A stretch of 64,000 nt of DNA from Aquarana catesbeiana. Taxonomy: Eukaryota > Chordata > Amphibia > Anura > Ranidae. The first letter of the stretch is position 1, and every line of letters starts with the position of its first letter. The position numbers and the translations under genes are program-made. The stretch is taken from assembly GCF_042186555.1 (NCBI RefSeq), contig NC_133330.1:164437907-164501906 (forward strand). The letters run 5' to 3'. Below, piece by piece: positions 11,369 to 23,212 of the stretch. The notes below the pieces were generated by a model. That model was not told the DNA's origin and made no database searches. It saw only the letters and a list, made by a program, of their open reading frames with translations.

Positions 11369-13503
11369 CAAAATTGCTAGCACTTCAACTGCCACCTTTT
11401 CAGTTGGTAGACTCTGCCCCCTTCCGTGAGTTTGTGGAATGTGCGGTTCCTCAGTGGCAGGTACCCAAATGCCACTTTTTCTCACGGAAGGTGATTGCGG
11501 CTCTCTACCGGCATGTGGAAGGCAATGTCCATGCCTCGCTGGACAGGGCGGTCAGCGGTAAGGTGCATATTACCACTGACTCATGGTCCAGCAGGCATGG
11601 ATAGGGACGTTACCTAAGTTTCACGGCGCATTGGGTGACTCTGCTGGCAGCTGGGAAGAATGCAGGACAAGGTGCAGTAGTGTTGGAGGTTGTTCCGCCA
11701 CCACGCCTCCAAAATGCTACTACTGGTGATTCTGACACACCTCTCTCCTCCACCCCTCCTCTTATTCTTCCTCCATGGCCTCTTCCTGTGCTTTGCCTCG
11801 GAACCAGCGGTGCTCCGTAGGCGTTCAAGGGGCCACGCAACTACGCAGGCCAAAAGATGCCATGTGGTGCTTGAGCTGGTGTGCTTGGGGGACAGGAGCC
11901 ACATTGGGGCAGAGGTTCTGTCAGCTCTGCAGGGGCAGGTTCAGAGGTGGTTTACACCATGCCAACTTAAGGCAGGAATGGTGGTTTGCGACAATGGCAC
12001 CAACCTCCTCTCTGCCCTCCAACAGGGACAAATGACTCATGTGCCCTGTTTGGCTCACGTCCTTAACTTGGTGGTGCAGCAGTTCTTGGGCAGGTACCCG
12101 GACTTACAGGATGTCCTGAGGCAGGCCAGGAAAGTCTGTGTGCATTTCTGCCGGTCATATAATGCCAGTGCTCGGCTGGCAGACCTCCAAAAGGAATTTA
12201 ACCTGCCCAAGAACCGCCTAATCTGTGACATGCCCACCAGGTGGAACTCAATGTTGGCCATGCTGCAGTGGCTGCACACGCAGCAGAGGGCCATCAATGA
12301 GTACCTGTCCGACTATGGCACCAGGACAGGGTCAGGGAAGCTTGTTTTTTTTTCCCTATGCCAGTGGGCCATGATCTGCATGCATGCACTGTCCTGTCAC
12401 CATTTGAGGAGGCCACGAGGATGGTGAGCAGTTACAGTGCATGCATCAGTGACACTGTCCCCCTTGTCCACCTGTTGGAGCACACGCTGCGTGGAATAAT
12501 GGACAGGGCACTTGAGGCAGAACAGAGGCATGAAGAGGAGGACTTCCTTAGCTCTCAAGGCCCCCTTTATCCAGTCAGTGTTCCTGCGTGCCCGCCGATC
12601 ACACAGTAAGAGGACGAGGAGGAGGAGGAGGAGGAGGAAGAGGAGGATTGTGTCAGCATGGAGGTGGAGCCTGGCACTCAGCATCAGCAGCAGTCTTTAA
12701 GGGATCATTTACAGTCCCAAGAAACCCATGGACTTGTACGTGGCTGGGGGGAGGTGGCTGTGGATCTTGTCATCCTTAGTGACCCAGAGGACTCCGGACC
12801 GAATGCCCCAGCAAACCTATGCTACATGGCCTCCCTGATCCTGCAAAGCCTGCGGAAGGATCCTCGTATTCGTGGTATCAAGGAGAGGGTTCAATACTGG
12901 CTGGCAACCCTCCTTGATCAACGTTACAAGGGTAAGGTTGCGGACCTTATCTTGACATCGCAGAGGGAGCAGAGGATGAAACATCTTCGGGAGGCCTTGC
13001 AGAAAGGTCTGTGCAACGCGTTCCCAGAGACTGGGAGGTTACAAACTCCTGTTCCTGGACAACGTGTTGCTGAGGCTTCGGTCAGTCAAAGAAGGAGCGG
13101 TGGAGAAGGTGGCCGTCTGACTGATGCGTTCAGACAGTTTTTTAGTCCGCAGCCCCAAGGTATGATCGGTTCCAGCAACCATTGCCAGCGTCTGTTTTAC
13201 ATGGTGCAGGAATACCTAGGGGCAAGATCTGACTTGGATACCTTCCCCACCAAAAATCCTCTGGGTTACTGGGTCTTGAGGATGGATCACTGGCCAGAGC
13301 TTGCACAGTATGCAATTGAGCTACTGGCCTGTCCTGCATTCAGCGTTCTTTCGGAACGCACATTCAGTGCTGCTGGAGGCTTTGTAACCCATCACAGGGT
13401 GCGCCTGTCCACCGACTCGGTCAATCGACTGACCTTCATAAAAATGAATCAGTCTTGGATCACCACCAGCTACCAAGCACCTGATGCTGATGTAACCGAA
13501 TAA

Positions 13504-15415
13504 TTTTTTTGAAATGTCAGATCCCTTCAAGACTGCCTATGCTGATGCTGAGTGACTATCCTGTTATGCTGAATGACTATCCTCTTCCTCCTCAATGATC
13601 ATGCTGATAGCTTGTAAGAATATTTTTGGTTCTGGGCACCACCACCATTGGCTAAGGCCCAATTTTTCAGCCCCTGTTTAACAGGGGCGTGTAATTACAA
13701 TTTTTGATGCTATATTTAGCAGGAGGGCTCATTCCTGCGCTCCAACTAGAGTATCCATGAGGGGCTGCAGTGTTGTGGCACCAGCACCAGTGCCTAAGGC
13801 CCAATTTTTCAGCCCCTGTTTAACAGGGGCGTGTAATTACAATTTTTAATGCAATACTTTGCAGCAGGGCTCGTTCCTGCGCTCCAACTATAGTATCCAT
13901 GAAGGGCTGCAGTATTGTGGCACCAGCACCAGTGCCTAAGCCCCAATTTTTCTGCCCCTGTTCAACAAGGACATGTAATTAGAATTCTTGATCTAATATT
14001 TCACAGCAGGGCCCGTTTCTGCGCACACCAAGAGTAACTGTGAGAACTTGCAGTGTTGTATCACCAGCACCACCACCACCACCAAAGACCCAATTTTTCT
14101 GGCCCTGTTCAACAGGGACATGTAATTAGAATTCTTGATCTAATATTTCACAGCAGGGCCCGTTTCTGCGCCCACTAAGAGTAATTGTGAGGACTTACAG
14201 TGTTGTGGCACCAGCACCACCATCACCAAAGGCCCAATTTTTCCGCCCCTATTCAACAGGGGCATGTAATTACAATTCTTGATCTAACATTTTACAGCAG
14301 GGCCCTGTGAGGGCTTACAGTGTTATGGCAACAACAAAACCTAATGCCCAAATTTCTGCAGAGTATATAGGGCAGGACCCTACTTTCAAACATCCAACTT
14401 ACAAACGACTCCTACTTGCAAAGGGAAGGAGACAACAGGAAGTGAGATGAAATCTACCCCTAGGAAGGGAAATTCTCTCCTGTAAGAGTTAATATGGGAA
14501 AAACGTGTCTCCACTCCACTGATGCTTTATCAACAATCCTTGTTTCACTAAAAACCCCAAATTTTCAAAAAAACATTTGTCATTGGGACAGAAAGTGACG
14601 TGAAATCTTCTGAAGAGGTGCACAGACAGAAAAACAAATGTTACAGGGGTGATAACCTTTCCCTATGTTTTCCAAAAAGATATAGAAATAGATTTTTTGG
14701 CTGGAGCTACACTTTAAAAATGTACCAGTTTAAAATTACAAACAGATTCTACTTAACAACAAACCTACAGTCCCTGTCTTGTTTGCACCGCCTGTATACT
14801 GCTGTTCAGAGTATATAGGGCCTGGGGGCCCCACGCCTTTCCTTTTTTAATTTGGGTGTGGGGTTCCCCTTAATATCCATACAAAACCCAAAGCGGCTGG
14901 TAATGGGCTGTCGTGAGGGGGTACCCATGCCTTTTCTCTCACTGATTTTCATTCATATTGCTAGGACCCGACATTATATTAAAGCCGCAAGCAGTTTTAA
15001 ATTACTTTTATTCCTTTAAAAATGTCATTTTGGGCAGGGAGTCCCTGTCAGGTACTGTTCTAAGCACAGGAAACACGTGCCATTTTACAGGCATACTATA
15101 GACACCCCCCAGGTACGATATTTAAAGGAATATTTCACTTTTTTTTCACTTTAAGCATCATTAAAATCACTCTTCCCGAAAAAACGCCGTCTTTAAAAGT
15201 TTTTTTTGCATTGATACATGTCCCCTGGGGCAGGACCCGGGTCCCCAAACCCTTTTTAGGACAATACCATGAATATTAGCCTTTAAAATTAGCACTTTTG
15301 ATTTCGAACGTTCGAGTCCCATAGACTTCAATGGGGTTCTAAAGTTTGCGCAAATTTTCAGACCGTTCGCAGGTTCTGGTGCGAACCAAACCGGTGGGTG
15401 TTTGGCTCATCCCTA
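13504..15415 (+). mobile_element. hAT copy A 3' non-coding end and right terminus
   Basis: 13504-15025 matches 21977-23212 in reverse complement, so both belong to the same transposon family. The region holds a series of palindromes (see 13672-14270). It ends at 15415 with GGCTCATCCCTA, whose complement TAGGGATGAGC resembles the TAGGGATAAGC end of copy B at 29194. 14990-15330 also matches 42128-42460, a third remnant. Confidence 0.75.
13672..14270. repeat. Subterminal palindrome series of hAT copy A
   Basis: Five blocks about 140 bases apart (about 13672, 13812, 13958, 14100, 14247) carry GCCCCTGTTTAACAGGGGC or close variants. Each block is followed by TGTAATTACAATT or a close variant, and a GCAGGGC motif recurs between blocks. 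The same series appears inverted at 22735-23065 in copy B. Subterminal repeated motifs are known transposase-binding sites in some hAT elements; that role here is inference. Confidence 0.7.
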
Positions 15416-16135
15416 GTGTTAAGCCAAATTGTCAGCTTCATCAGTATAAGTTATCCTTCCAATGTTTATACTATGCTCTCACCTCCAATTGCTAACACTA
15501 GGTCACGTCCAGACCTCCCCTTTAGGTGGTAATGAGCCTGGGTCACTCTGCTCTCCTCCACTCAGAACAGGCCAATCTCCACTTTACTCCAAAATTTAAC
15601 AAGCCTCCTCGATATTGTTTGTAGTCTTATACTTCAGTATAATAGCCTTTGCTTCCAGCTTCCACCACTTCCATCAGAGGTGCCTCTCAAAAACAGATAT
15701 AGACTTTCATCATGCTTTCCGTAAATAAAAAACTGACTTTATTAAAAACATTAAAATAACTCAAACTTTTCTGTGCACTTAGTTGGGTGACCGCCAGAAT
15801 CAAAGACTAAACATTGTCCCCTTAAGATCACAGTTTATTGGCAGCACCATTAGTTCCAATGTCTGACACACTTCCTGTTTTTGGTGCAGTGATGTCACTG
15901 GCTCCACCCTATGAGTTGTACCACTAACACGTAACTTCTTTAAGGGATCGGAGCCCAGTTACTCCTATTTAGTTCAATCCTAATGTATTGACTTTTTCAC
16001 TAAACAAGAATAAGCATATACTCTATAATTGTGCAATTCTTTTTGGTCCGAATAGAAATTCAGGCAAATTTTTGGTTATTCGGAGATTCAGATGTATCAG
16101 AACGATTAGAATTCGGATCGGTCAAAAAATGACCG
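15416..16135. other. Unassigned non-coding stretch
   Basis: AT-rich DNA right of the hAT end with no convincing frame. 15700-15960 (TTTATT, A-rich tracts, a GCAGTGATGTCACTGGCTCC block) looks like a decayed retroelement end but could not be assigned. 16050-16135 (ATTCGG repeats) leads into the fold-back MITE. Confidence 0.4.
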
Positions 16136-16570
16136 ACTGATTAGAATTCTGTGTAAAGAATAGCCGCATCCTTAACAACCAATGACTCATCAGCTGTCAG
16201 CGTGCTTCCCCACTGACAGCTGAAATGTAAACAAAACAATGCCAGTGTCCTGTTGAGAAAGGTCCCCCGTCGGATAGTGTCCACCCTATACTGCGCAGGC
16301 GCATCGCTTGTGCAGTACAGAGGACAAAGGAGACGCCAAAAGTCTCCGAACATGAACAGCCGTCCATCAGCTGTACACGGCGCCTGTGCAATTAACACTA
16401 CATCGTGCCACATTTATTGCTGGCCTTGTTTTGTTCACATTTCAACTGTCAGTGGGGAATCCAACTGACAGCTGATGAGTTATTGGTTGTTAAGGATGTG
16501 GCGACCAGCTTCCCAGCTCAATGCTTAACAACCAGCTATTCTTCACACAAAATTAGTCAATCATTTTTCT
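16136..16570. mobile_element. Fold-back MITE
   Basis: The left arm (TAACAACCAATGACTCATCA, then GCTGTCAG and CCCCACTGACAG) and the right arm (GTCAGTGGGGAATCC ... CAGCTGATGAGTTATTGGTT) are inverted matches around a GC-rich centre. A fragment of the same family lies at 41795-41880. There is no coding capacity, and the superfamily is not clear. Confidence 0.65.
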
Positions 16571-16957
16571 ACCGATCAGAAATTTGAATTGTTCTGAAAA
16601 TTTGGAATTGGTTAGAAGATTAATAAAGGGAACAAAATTTAATGAAACGGAAACTAAATTTAACGAAAACTTAACTAAAATAAACTAATTCCGAAACAAC
16701 ACTAAACGAATTCCGAAACTAAACCAAATTAGTAACATAATAAATATATCCAAAACAAAACAAATGTTTCTGTTTTGCACATGTCTAATATACTGTATGT
16801 AAAGCAAAACAAAATATAGGTCTTTATGACAATACGATTAGAATATATCCATCATATGATACATAGTGCAAAATGATTGGCAAATGCTCAGCAATATCTT
16901 TACCATACACAGGAGGAAAGATATGTTACAAATGAACTGACAAATACTGAAATACAG

Positions 16958-17350
16958 TCAGTGGTATAAGAATATAGCAAAGTATTGCATTCTTCCAATA
17001 CTATAGGAGGAAACATTTTGTAGATAACAAATGTAATAACATGAAAACGCATATGAAGAATGTCTAAGCACATACAGAGAATAAAGGGGGGAAGGGGAAG
17101 GGCAGTTTAGGAAGAAGCTACTGTTTAGAAAAAAAAGAAAATAATTTGAGAAAAGGAAGAAGGGGAGAGGGTCAAGTAAATATACAGTATTTCTATCAAG
17201 TTTATCATACTCTGCAGCAACTAGGTGTTCAAGGCACATATAAGAATCCAATTCTTTAACACATTCAGCCAGGGAAGGGATCTGAGGTGTTCGACAATGT
17301 CTAAGAATAACTGCTCTTGCCAGAAAAGTGATGTAACATGTATTTTTCAA
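16958..17350 (-). pseudogene. L1-type ORF2 C-terminal tail
   Basis: On the minus strand, after LARAVILRHCRTP, come an ECVKELDSYMCLEHL block and an AEYDKLDR block. This spacing matches the extreme C-terminus of L1-group ORF2 proteins, compare ARALFQARKTIL in the L1 at 53889-54536. It then runs into a T/F-rich 3' UTR-like tail. It is a 3' fragment only. Confidence 0.55.
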
Positions 17351-17592
17351 TTATTTCTATGTATATATTGTTTGAATCATTATGGATTACGGTCTTACTA
17401 ATTACCTGGTTAATGTCATCCTGCAAGCCTAATATGACCTGTTCTAGTAAAATTTGCTTCTTGGACAAATTTGACATCTATAGATGATTTTTTAGATTCT
17501 TGTAGTTGTATGTTTATTTAGTTTTTTTGTACAATTTAGGCTTTATATATTCAGTATATTATCATAAGAAATTGCAAAATTGGTACACTGAT

Positions 17593-18095
17593 TTAAAGTG
17601 GTTGCAAAGTCAGAAGGTTTTTTATCCTAATGCATTCTATGCATTAAGATAAAAAGCCTTTTGTGTGCAGCAACCCCACTCAGCCCCCCTAATACTTACC
17701 TGAGGTCCCTCTAGGTCCAGTGATGTTGTAGGAATGTCTCGACTGCCTGGGACTCTCCTCCTCATTGGCTGAGACAGCACCGAAGCGCCCTTGGCTCCCG
17801 CTGCGGTCAATCAAAGTCAGTCAGCTAATCAGAATTGAAAGGGTGTGGGGCTGGGCCACAGCTTCGTGTCTGAATAGACACGGAGAGCTGTGACACGGCT
17901 CGGTTGCCCCCATAGCAAGCTGCTTGCTGTGGAGGCAACCAACAGAAGGGAGGGGCCAGGAGCTCCAGCCAGGGACCCGAGAAGAGGAGAATCTGGGCTG
18001 CTCTGTTCAAATCCACTGCACAGAGAAGGTACAGTAAGTATACCATGTTTGTTATTTTTAATTTAAAAAAAAAATTGAATTTACAATCACTTTAA
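17593..18095. mobile_element. TTAA-flanked MITE, family 1
   Basis: Begins TTAAAGTGGTTGCAAAGTC and ends TTACAATCACTTTAA, so it has inverted ends with TTAA at both edges, as expected for piggyBac-type non-autonomous elements. The interior (TGCATTCTATGCATTAAGAT, AATACTTACCTGAGG) recurs at 21723-21976 and inverted at 29483-30041. Confidence 0.75.
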
Positions 18096-18201
18096 AAACG
18101 TGTCGAGTTTTGATAAAATTTAGGCTTCAGAATTATTATGTATTGCTAGGTTATGCCCCAACGGATTTAGGTATGCAAAGGAGATGGCCACATCTAGTCA
18201 T

Positions 18202-18688
18202 TTAAAGTGGATGTAAACCCGATTTATTAAATTTGAACTGGGCAAATATATCTGTAGTGTTTTCTTATATCTCTTCAAAGTGCCATGTCCCGTGGCTGTC
18301 TCTTGTTCCATTCTTCTGTTATCAGCCTAATAAGTTCTCCGACACATGTGATAAAAGCAGCTGAAGTTTTGTGTCAGGGAGGATGCTATAAATAGATTAG
18401 CAGAGCCCTGAACTATTCAATGAACAGAGCTGAAAATTTCTACCTATGAGGAGTGGGGGTGTGTGCCTTTCCTCCAATCAGGTACTTGGCTGTATGCCCA
18501 GACTTCACTGCAGTGTTGAACAGGAAGAGAAAATCTCTTAACATGATCTGAACTTTCTAAACAGTATATAAAGCTGAAGAGAGCAGATATAAATGTAAAA
18601 CTTATGTAGGGAGATTTGTTTCATCTCTGTGTATCATCTGAGGCTGTTCACTTCACTGGGTACATGTGAGGGTTTACATCCACTTTAA
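18202..18688. mobile_element. TTAA-flanked MITE, family 2
   Basis: TTAAAGTGGATGTAAACCC at the left and GGGTTTACATCCACTTTAA at the right are near-perfect inverted repeats with TTAA edges. There is no coding capacity. Confidence 0.8.
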
Positions 18689-18920
18689 GGTATATGACAT
18701 CCATGCTCAACTTTCACGTAATCAAGGATCAAAACAAAAGGCTGTGCAAAATATCTAGCCATCTCAAAAGTGACTTTTTACCCTTACATTTCCCATTTTT
18801 AATAATGTTGATTCTATGATGTGATGCACAAGTTTTAGATACCTCTAGTGTTATAATATTCAATAATAAAAATGTATTAAAGTATTACATTTTTACATTT
18901 CTGTTTTCTCTCTTTGCCAG

Positions 18921-18936
18921 CAAAAAAGAAAATGAG
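18921..18936 (+). CDS. Candidate host-gene microexon (16 nt)
   Basis: CAAAAAAGAAAATGAG lies between a strong acceptor (CTGTTTTCTCTCTTTGCCAG) and a strong donor (GAG/GTAAGT). With two bases entering and two leaving it reads xCA-Lys-Lys-Lys-Met-Ag, and the last two bases join the first G of the exon at 19747 to give Arg. The next exon is open in that phase only, so the phase agreement is informative, but 16 bases are easy to find by chance. Gene identity is unknown. Confidence 0.4.
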
Positions 18937-19021
18937 GTAAGTTCCTTTAAGTACTTTAAATCTGATGTTTGAGTACTTTGATGATGTGTTTATGAAATTG
19001 GGAAATTTCAAAAAAATTAAC

Positions 19022-19192
19022 TGAAAGGTTGGAGTAAAATGACTGGCGTAAGTAATCAGTGGGCACTATTAAAGTCTACCATCCTGGAAGCAACTAGATT
19101 ATATGTGAAGCAAGCAAGTAAGAATAACGGAAGAAAAAAAACAATATGGTTAACTAAAGAGGTAAGTAGGATAGTAAAGGAAAAAAATTAGC
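19022..19192 (+). pseudogene. CR1/L2-type LINE fragment
   Basis: Open stretch encoding KGWSKMTGVSNQWALLKSTI followed by LEATRLYVKQ and TIWLTKEVSRIVKEKN, then a stop at about 19190. The spacing of an aromatic/Lys block, a basic linker and PWLT-like KEV..KEKN resembles the segment between endonuclease and reverse transcriptase in CR1/L2 LINEs. It is short and old, and lies between two candidate host exons. Confidence 0.45.
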
Positions 19193-19746
19193 ACATAGAA
19201 GATTCTAAATATATGAAAAAAGTCCATCCCATTCAACTTAAACTTGTGAAAAATCTTCCATGTTTCCTCAAATATTCATTCTTGTTACAATAGAACCATT
19301 CAGTGCAGTCTATCTGCTCACCTTCTTTTGTGGACCTCAAAATAATTAAAGGCCATAAACACATATGCAATCTTATCGCACGTGATATCCAGCCCACTTC
19401 CTTCTCCGCTTCCACCCTCATAGGATGTGATTACATGCAACCCTTTGGTTCAGAAAGGGGGTTAAAGAGATATGCCTTACTTGGAGCCGTGTCTGCTTCT
19501 TGGCCTTTAGTAGAAGCCTGTTAAAAATGATTTGAGCAGAAATTATGATGGACCACATACTTTATACATTTTACCAAATACTATTCCTTTTGTTCTTACC
19601 CCTACTCCTTTGGTATTTCCCCTGCCACCTGCCCTTATTTCTGTTTAAATGTTATTAAGTTAAATATTTGGATATTTTTGTACAATTTGATTGCATTCTT
19701 GACTTTCTTCTTTGCATGACTTGCACTGCATGGATGTGCACTGCAG

Positions 19747-19847
19747 GGCAGTGATTAACAGGAACCAGGCCCTTCCTGACCAGTTGATTGAGTTTGAACA
19801 CTGTCTGAAATATGTGATCTATGCAGCATCTAGATTGCTATATGACG
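19747..19847 (+). CDS. Candidate host-gene exon (101 nt)
   Basis: Flanked by TGCACTGCAG and G/GTATGA. Only one of three frames is open. It enters with one base completing a codon and reads AVINRNQALPDQLIEFEHCL then KYVIYAASRLLYD, leaving one base (G). That base joins GA at 33655 to make Gly, and the joined frame continues to a stop. The composition is that of an ordinary folded, helical protein and unlike any transposon frame nearby. I do not recognise the gene. The acceptor tract is moderate, with pyrimidines about 30 bases upstream. Confidence 0.55.
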
Positions 19848-19893
19848 GTATGACAACCTCAGAGTGCCCTCTGGTAAAGAATTGATATACTAT

Positions 19894-20064
19894 AGGGGAG
19901 ATTTACTAAAACGAAAGGACCCAGAATCTGGTGCAGCTGTGCATGATAGCCAATTCTAACTTCAACTTGTTAAATTAAGCTTTGACAATAAAATCTGGAA
20001 GCTGATTGATTTCAATGTAAAACTGCACCAGATTTTGCACTCTCCAGTTTTAGTCAATCTCTTC
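19894..20064. mobile_element. Short palindromic MITE
   Basis: AGGGGAGATTTACTAAAAC at the left and GTTTTAGTCAATCTCTTCC at the right are inverted matches. The interior has a second inverted pair (CCAGAATCTGGTGCAG / CTGCACCAGATTTTG). Non-coding. Confidence 0.7.
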
Positions 20065-21134
20065 CAGTATATTGATATGTGTGAAAGAACATTGACTTAA
20101 TTTGGAGGGCATTACAATAAAGTGCCCAAACATTTTGGGTATTGCAATATGTTGCCCAAAAATCATCTACCACAATTATGATCTGCAGCAGCCTGCAGCT
20201 GTCTAGTCTGTGTGCTAGAGTGCTCAGACAAAATGCTGTAAAACACACAAAACATATTGGAACATATATGCAAAGCTCCATAAATAAGTGTGCCCATATA
20301 GGAAGAAAGCCTCACCTTTCCTAGTAGTGCTGTATGCGCACACTGCTAAGAGAGGGAGCTAGGAGGGGCATTCCTGGACTGCACATTTGCAGTCTATGCA
20401 GGTAATGCCCACCAGGTAGGAGAAAAAAAGAAATGCCCACAAATGATGAATGATGGCCTCCCACAGTACACAGAACATGGAAATGCAATCGTTTTAGTAA
20501 ATATAAACTGCTAAATCAGCAGTAGTATAGCAGTATTCTGATTTCTATCAGTGTCTGGTTAAAGCTTATAGGAGGAGTTTTTATTCTCCTCTGACTGTCA
20601 TATCAGGCTGCAGGACGCCTCACCCTCTGTCTGGACAGTGCTGATTGGTCCTGTGCTGATGACATGCACTCTCCCAAGAAAAAAAAACAAACTCTCTAGC
20701 AATACATGCCAAGCTGAGCATGTGCAGCTTTGTCCCCTATCTTCTGTACTATCAGGAGATATATTGGGGACAGTGGAAGAAGGGGAGGATCAGAGGAGAT
20801 AGGATCAATCAGCCTTTTTTACACAATGCGGAGGATTAACCCATTAGGTACCACAGTGAGTATAACAAGCATGCTTTACTGCATACACAGACTGATTTTA
20901 CTATTGTAGGTTTAGTAACTGCTTTGGAATTCAATGACTGTCTGAAAGAGCACTAACAGTGATTTGCTTAGGAAGAAAGGGGGCAGGGGGCACCAAAGAG
21001 ACAGCCTGTAATACTTATGTGTTTTTTTTCAGAGAAGACAGCAGAGAGGCTATTCAGAATAATATTTTTGTGCAAGTCAAAGGCAGGGCTAGACCTTGCA
21101 GAAAAGAATAATAAGACTGGAGTTCAGCTTTAAC
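20065..21134. other. Non-coding intronic stretch
   Basis: No gene is supported. 20550-21130 has the mixed GC composition and ends (AAAGCTTATAGGAGG ... GGAGTTCAGCTTTAA) of another decayed short interspersed repeat. 20100-20330 is unassigned. Confidence 0.4.
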
Positions 21135-21627
21135 TTAAAGCGGAGTTCCGCCTAAAAAAAAAAATTTAAGTCAGCAGCTAGAAATACTGCAGCTGCTGAC
21201 TTTTAAAATAAGGACACTTACCTGTCCAGGGCGACCACGATGTCCTCACCCGAAGCTGACCCATCCCTCAGCTCCGGGTGGAGATGCCGCCATTGCTAGT
21301 AACGGAATCAGGAAGTGAAGCCTTGTGGCTTCAGAGCCTGGTTCCATACTGCGCATGCGAGAGTTGCGCTGCACGTTCTGAGTGGTCCCTGCTGTCTTCT
21401 GGGACCTGTGTGTCTCCCAGAAGACAGTGGGGGGGACGGAGGAGGGGCTAGACCTGGTGTAGATCGCCACGGATACTGTAACAATCTTTCACCGGAAGTG
21501 GGAGCAAATACCTGTATTAGACAAGTATCTGCTCCCCCTCCCCACTGAAAGGTGCCAAATGTGACACCGGAGGGGGGGAGGAACCTGGATAACGGAAGTT
21601 CCATTTTTGGATGAAACTCCACTTTAA
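21135..21627. mobile_element. TTAA-flanked MITE, family 3
   Basis: TTAAAGCGGAGTTCCGCC at the left and GAAACTCCACTTTAA at the right, with TTAA edges. The interior (AGTCAGCAGCTA, CACTTACCTGTCC, ACTGCGCATGCG) recurs at 38793-39241. Confidence 0.75.
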
Positions 21628-21722
21628 GAACACCACAATTGCACAAGTATCACATGCAATTTAACACGTGTTTTCATATGTATGGCAGTATGATTTTAAT
21701 GATGGTCTTCATTAAATTGACT

Positions 21723-21976
21723 TTAAAGTGGTGCTAAAAGCAGAAGGGTGTTTACCTTAATGCATTCTATGCACTAAGGTAAAGAATCTCTTGGGTGCAG
21801 CCCACCCCAGTACCTCCTCATACTTAACTGAGCCCCATCTCGATCCAGTGATGTGCATCAGAGCAACAGTTCTCCCAGGTCTCTCTCTCCTCATTGGATC
21901 ACACAGCAGCAGGTGCCATTGGCACCTGCTGCTGTCAATTACAGCCAGTAAGATAATGAGGAGAGAGCGGGGGTGA
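21723..21976. mobile_element. Truncated family 1 MITE
   Basis: Starts TTAAAGTGGTGCTAAAAGCA and follows the family 1 interior (TGCATTCTATGCACTAAGGT), but stops at about 21976 where hAT copy B begins. The right end is missing. Confidence 0.6.
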
Positions 21977-22734
21977 TGACAAAATGTCATTTTTAAAGGA
22001 AAAAAAGTCATTTAAAACTGCTTGCGGCTTTAATGTAATGTCGGGTCCTGGCAATATGGATGGAAATCAGTGAGACAAACAGCATGGGTACCCCCCAGTC
22101 CATTACCAGGCCCTTTGGGTCTTGTATGGATATTAAGGGGAACCCCACACCTAAATTAAAAAAAAGGAAAGGCGTGGGGCCACCAGGCCCTATATACTCT
22201 GAACAGCAGTATACAGGCGGTGCAAAGAAGACAGGGACTGTAGGTTTGTTGTTAAGTAGAATCTGTTTGTAATTTTGAACTGGTACATTTTAACGTGTTT
22301 AGCTCCAGCCAAACAATCTATTTTAAGCTTTTTGGAAAACATAGGGAAGGGTTATCACCCCTGTGACATTTGTTTTGCTGTCTGTGCTCCCCTTCAGCCT
22401 TCAGAAGATTTCACCTCATTTTTTGTCCCAATGACAAATGTTTTTTGAAAATGTGTTTTTTTTTGTGAAACAAGGATTGGTGATAAAGCATCAGTGGAAA
22501 GGAGAAACATTTTCCCCATATTAACTCTTACAGGAGAGAATTTCCCTTCCTAGGGGTAGATTTCATCTCACTTCCTGTTGTCTCCTTCCGTTTGCAAGTA
22601 GGAGTCGTTTGTAAGTTGGATGTTTGAAAGTAGGGGCCTGCCCTATATACTCAGCAGAAATTTGGGCCTTAGGTGTTGTTGTGGCCATAACACTGTAAGC
22701 CCTCACAGGGCCCTGCTGTGAAATATTAGATCAA

Positions 22735-23065
22735 GAATTGTAATTACATGCCCCTGTTGAACAGGGGCAGAAAAATTGGGCCTTTGGTGGTGGTGGTGCT
22801 AATGCCACAACACTGTAAGTTCTCACTCGCTCTTGGTGGGCGCAGAAACGGGCCCTGCTGTGAAATAATAGATCAAGAATTCTAATTACATGCCCCTGTT
22901 GAACAGGGGCAGAAAAATTGGGCCTTAGGCACTGGTGCTGGTGCCACAACACTGCAACCCCTCATAGATACTCTAGTTGGAACGCAGAAACGAGCCCTGC
23001 TGCAAAATATTGCATCAAAAATTGTAATTACACGCCCCTGTTAAACAGGGGCTTAAAAATTGGGC
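22735..23065. repeat. Subterminal palindrome series of hAT copy B
   Basis: Three blocks with GCCCCTGTTGAACAGGGGC or GCCCCTGTTAAACAGGGGC at about 22750, 22890 and 23032, about 140 bases apart. This is the inverted counterpart of 13672-14270. Confidence 0.7.
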
Positions 23066-23212
23066 CTTAGGCACTGGTGGTGGCACCCAGAACCAAAAAT
23101 GTTCTTACAAGCCATCAGCATGATCATTGAGGAGGAAGAGGATAATTACTCAGGATAGTCACTCAGCATCAGCATAGGCAGTCTTTGAAGGGATCTGAGA
23201 TTTCAAAAAAAA

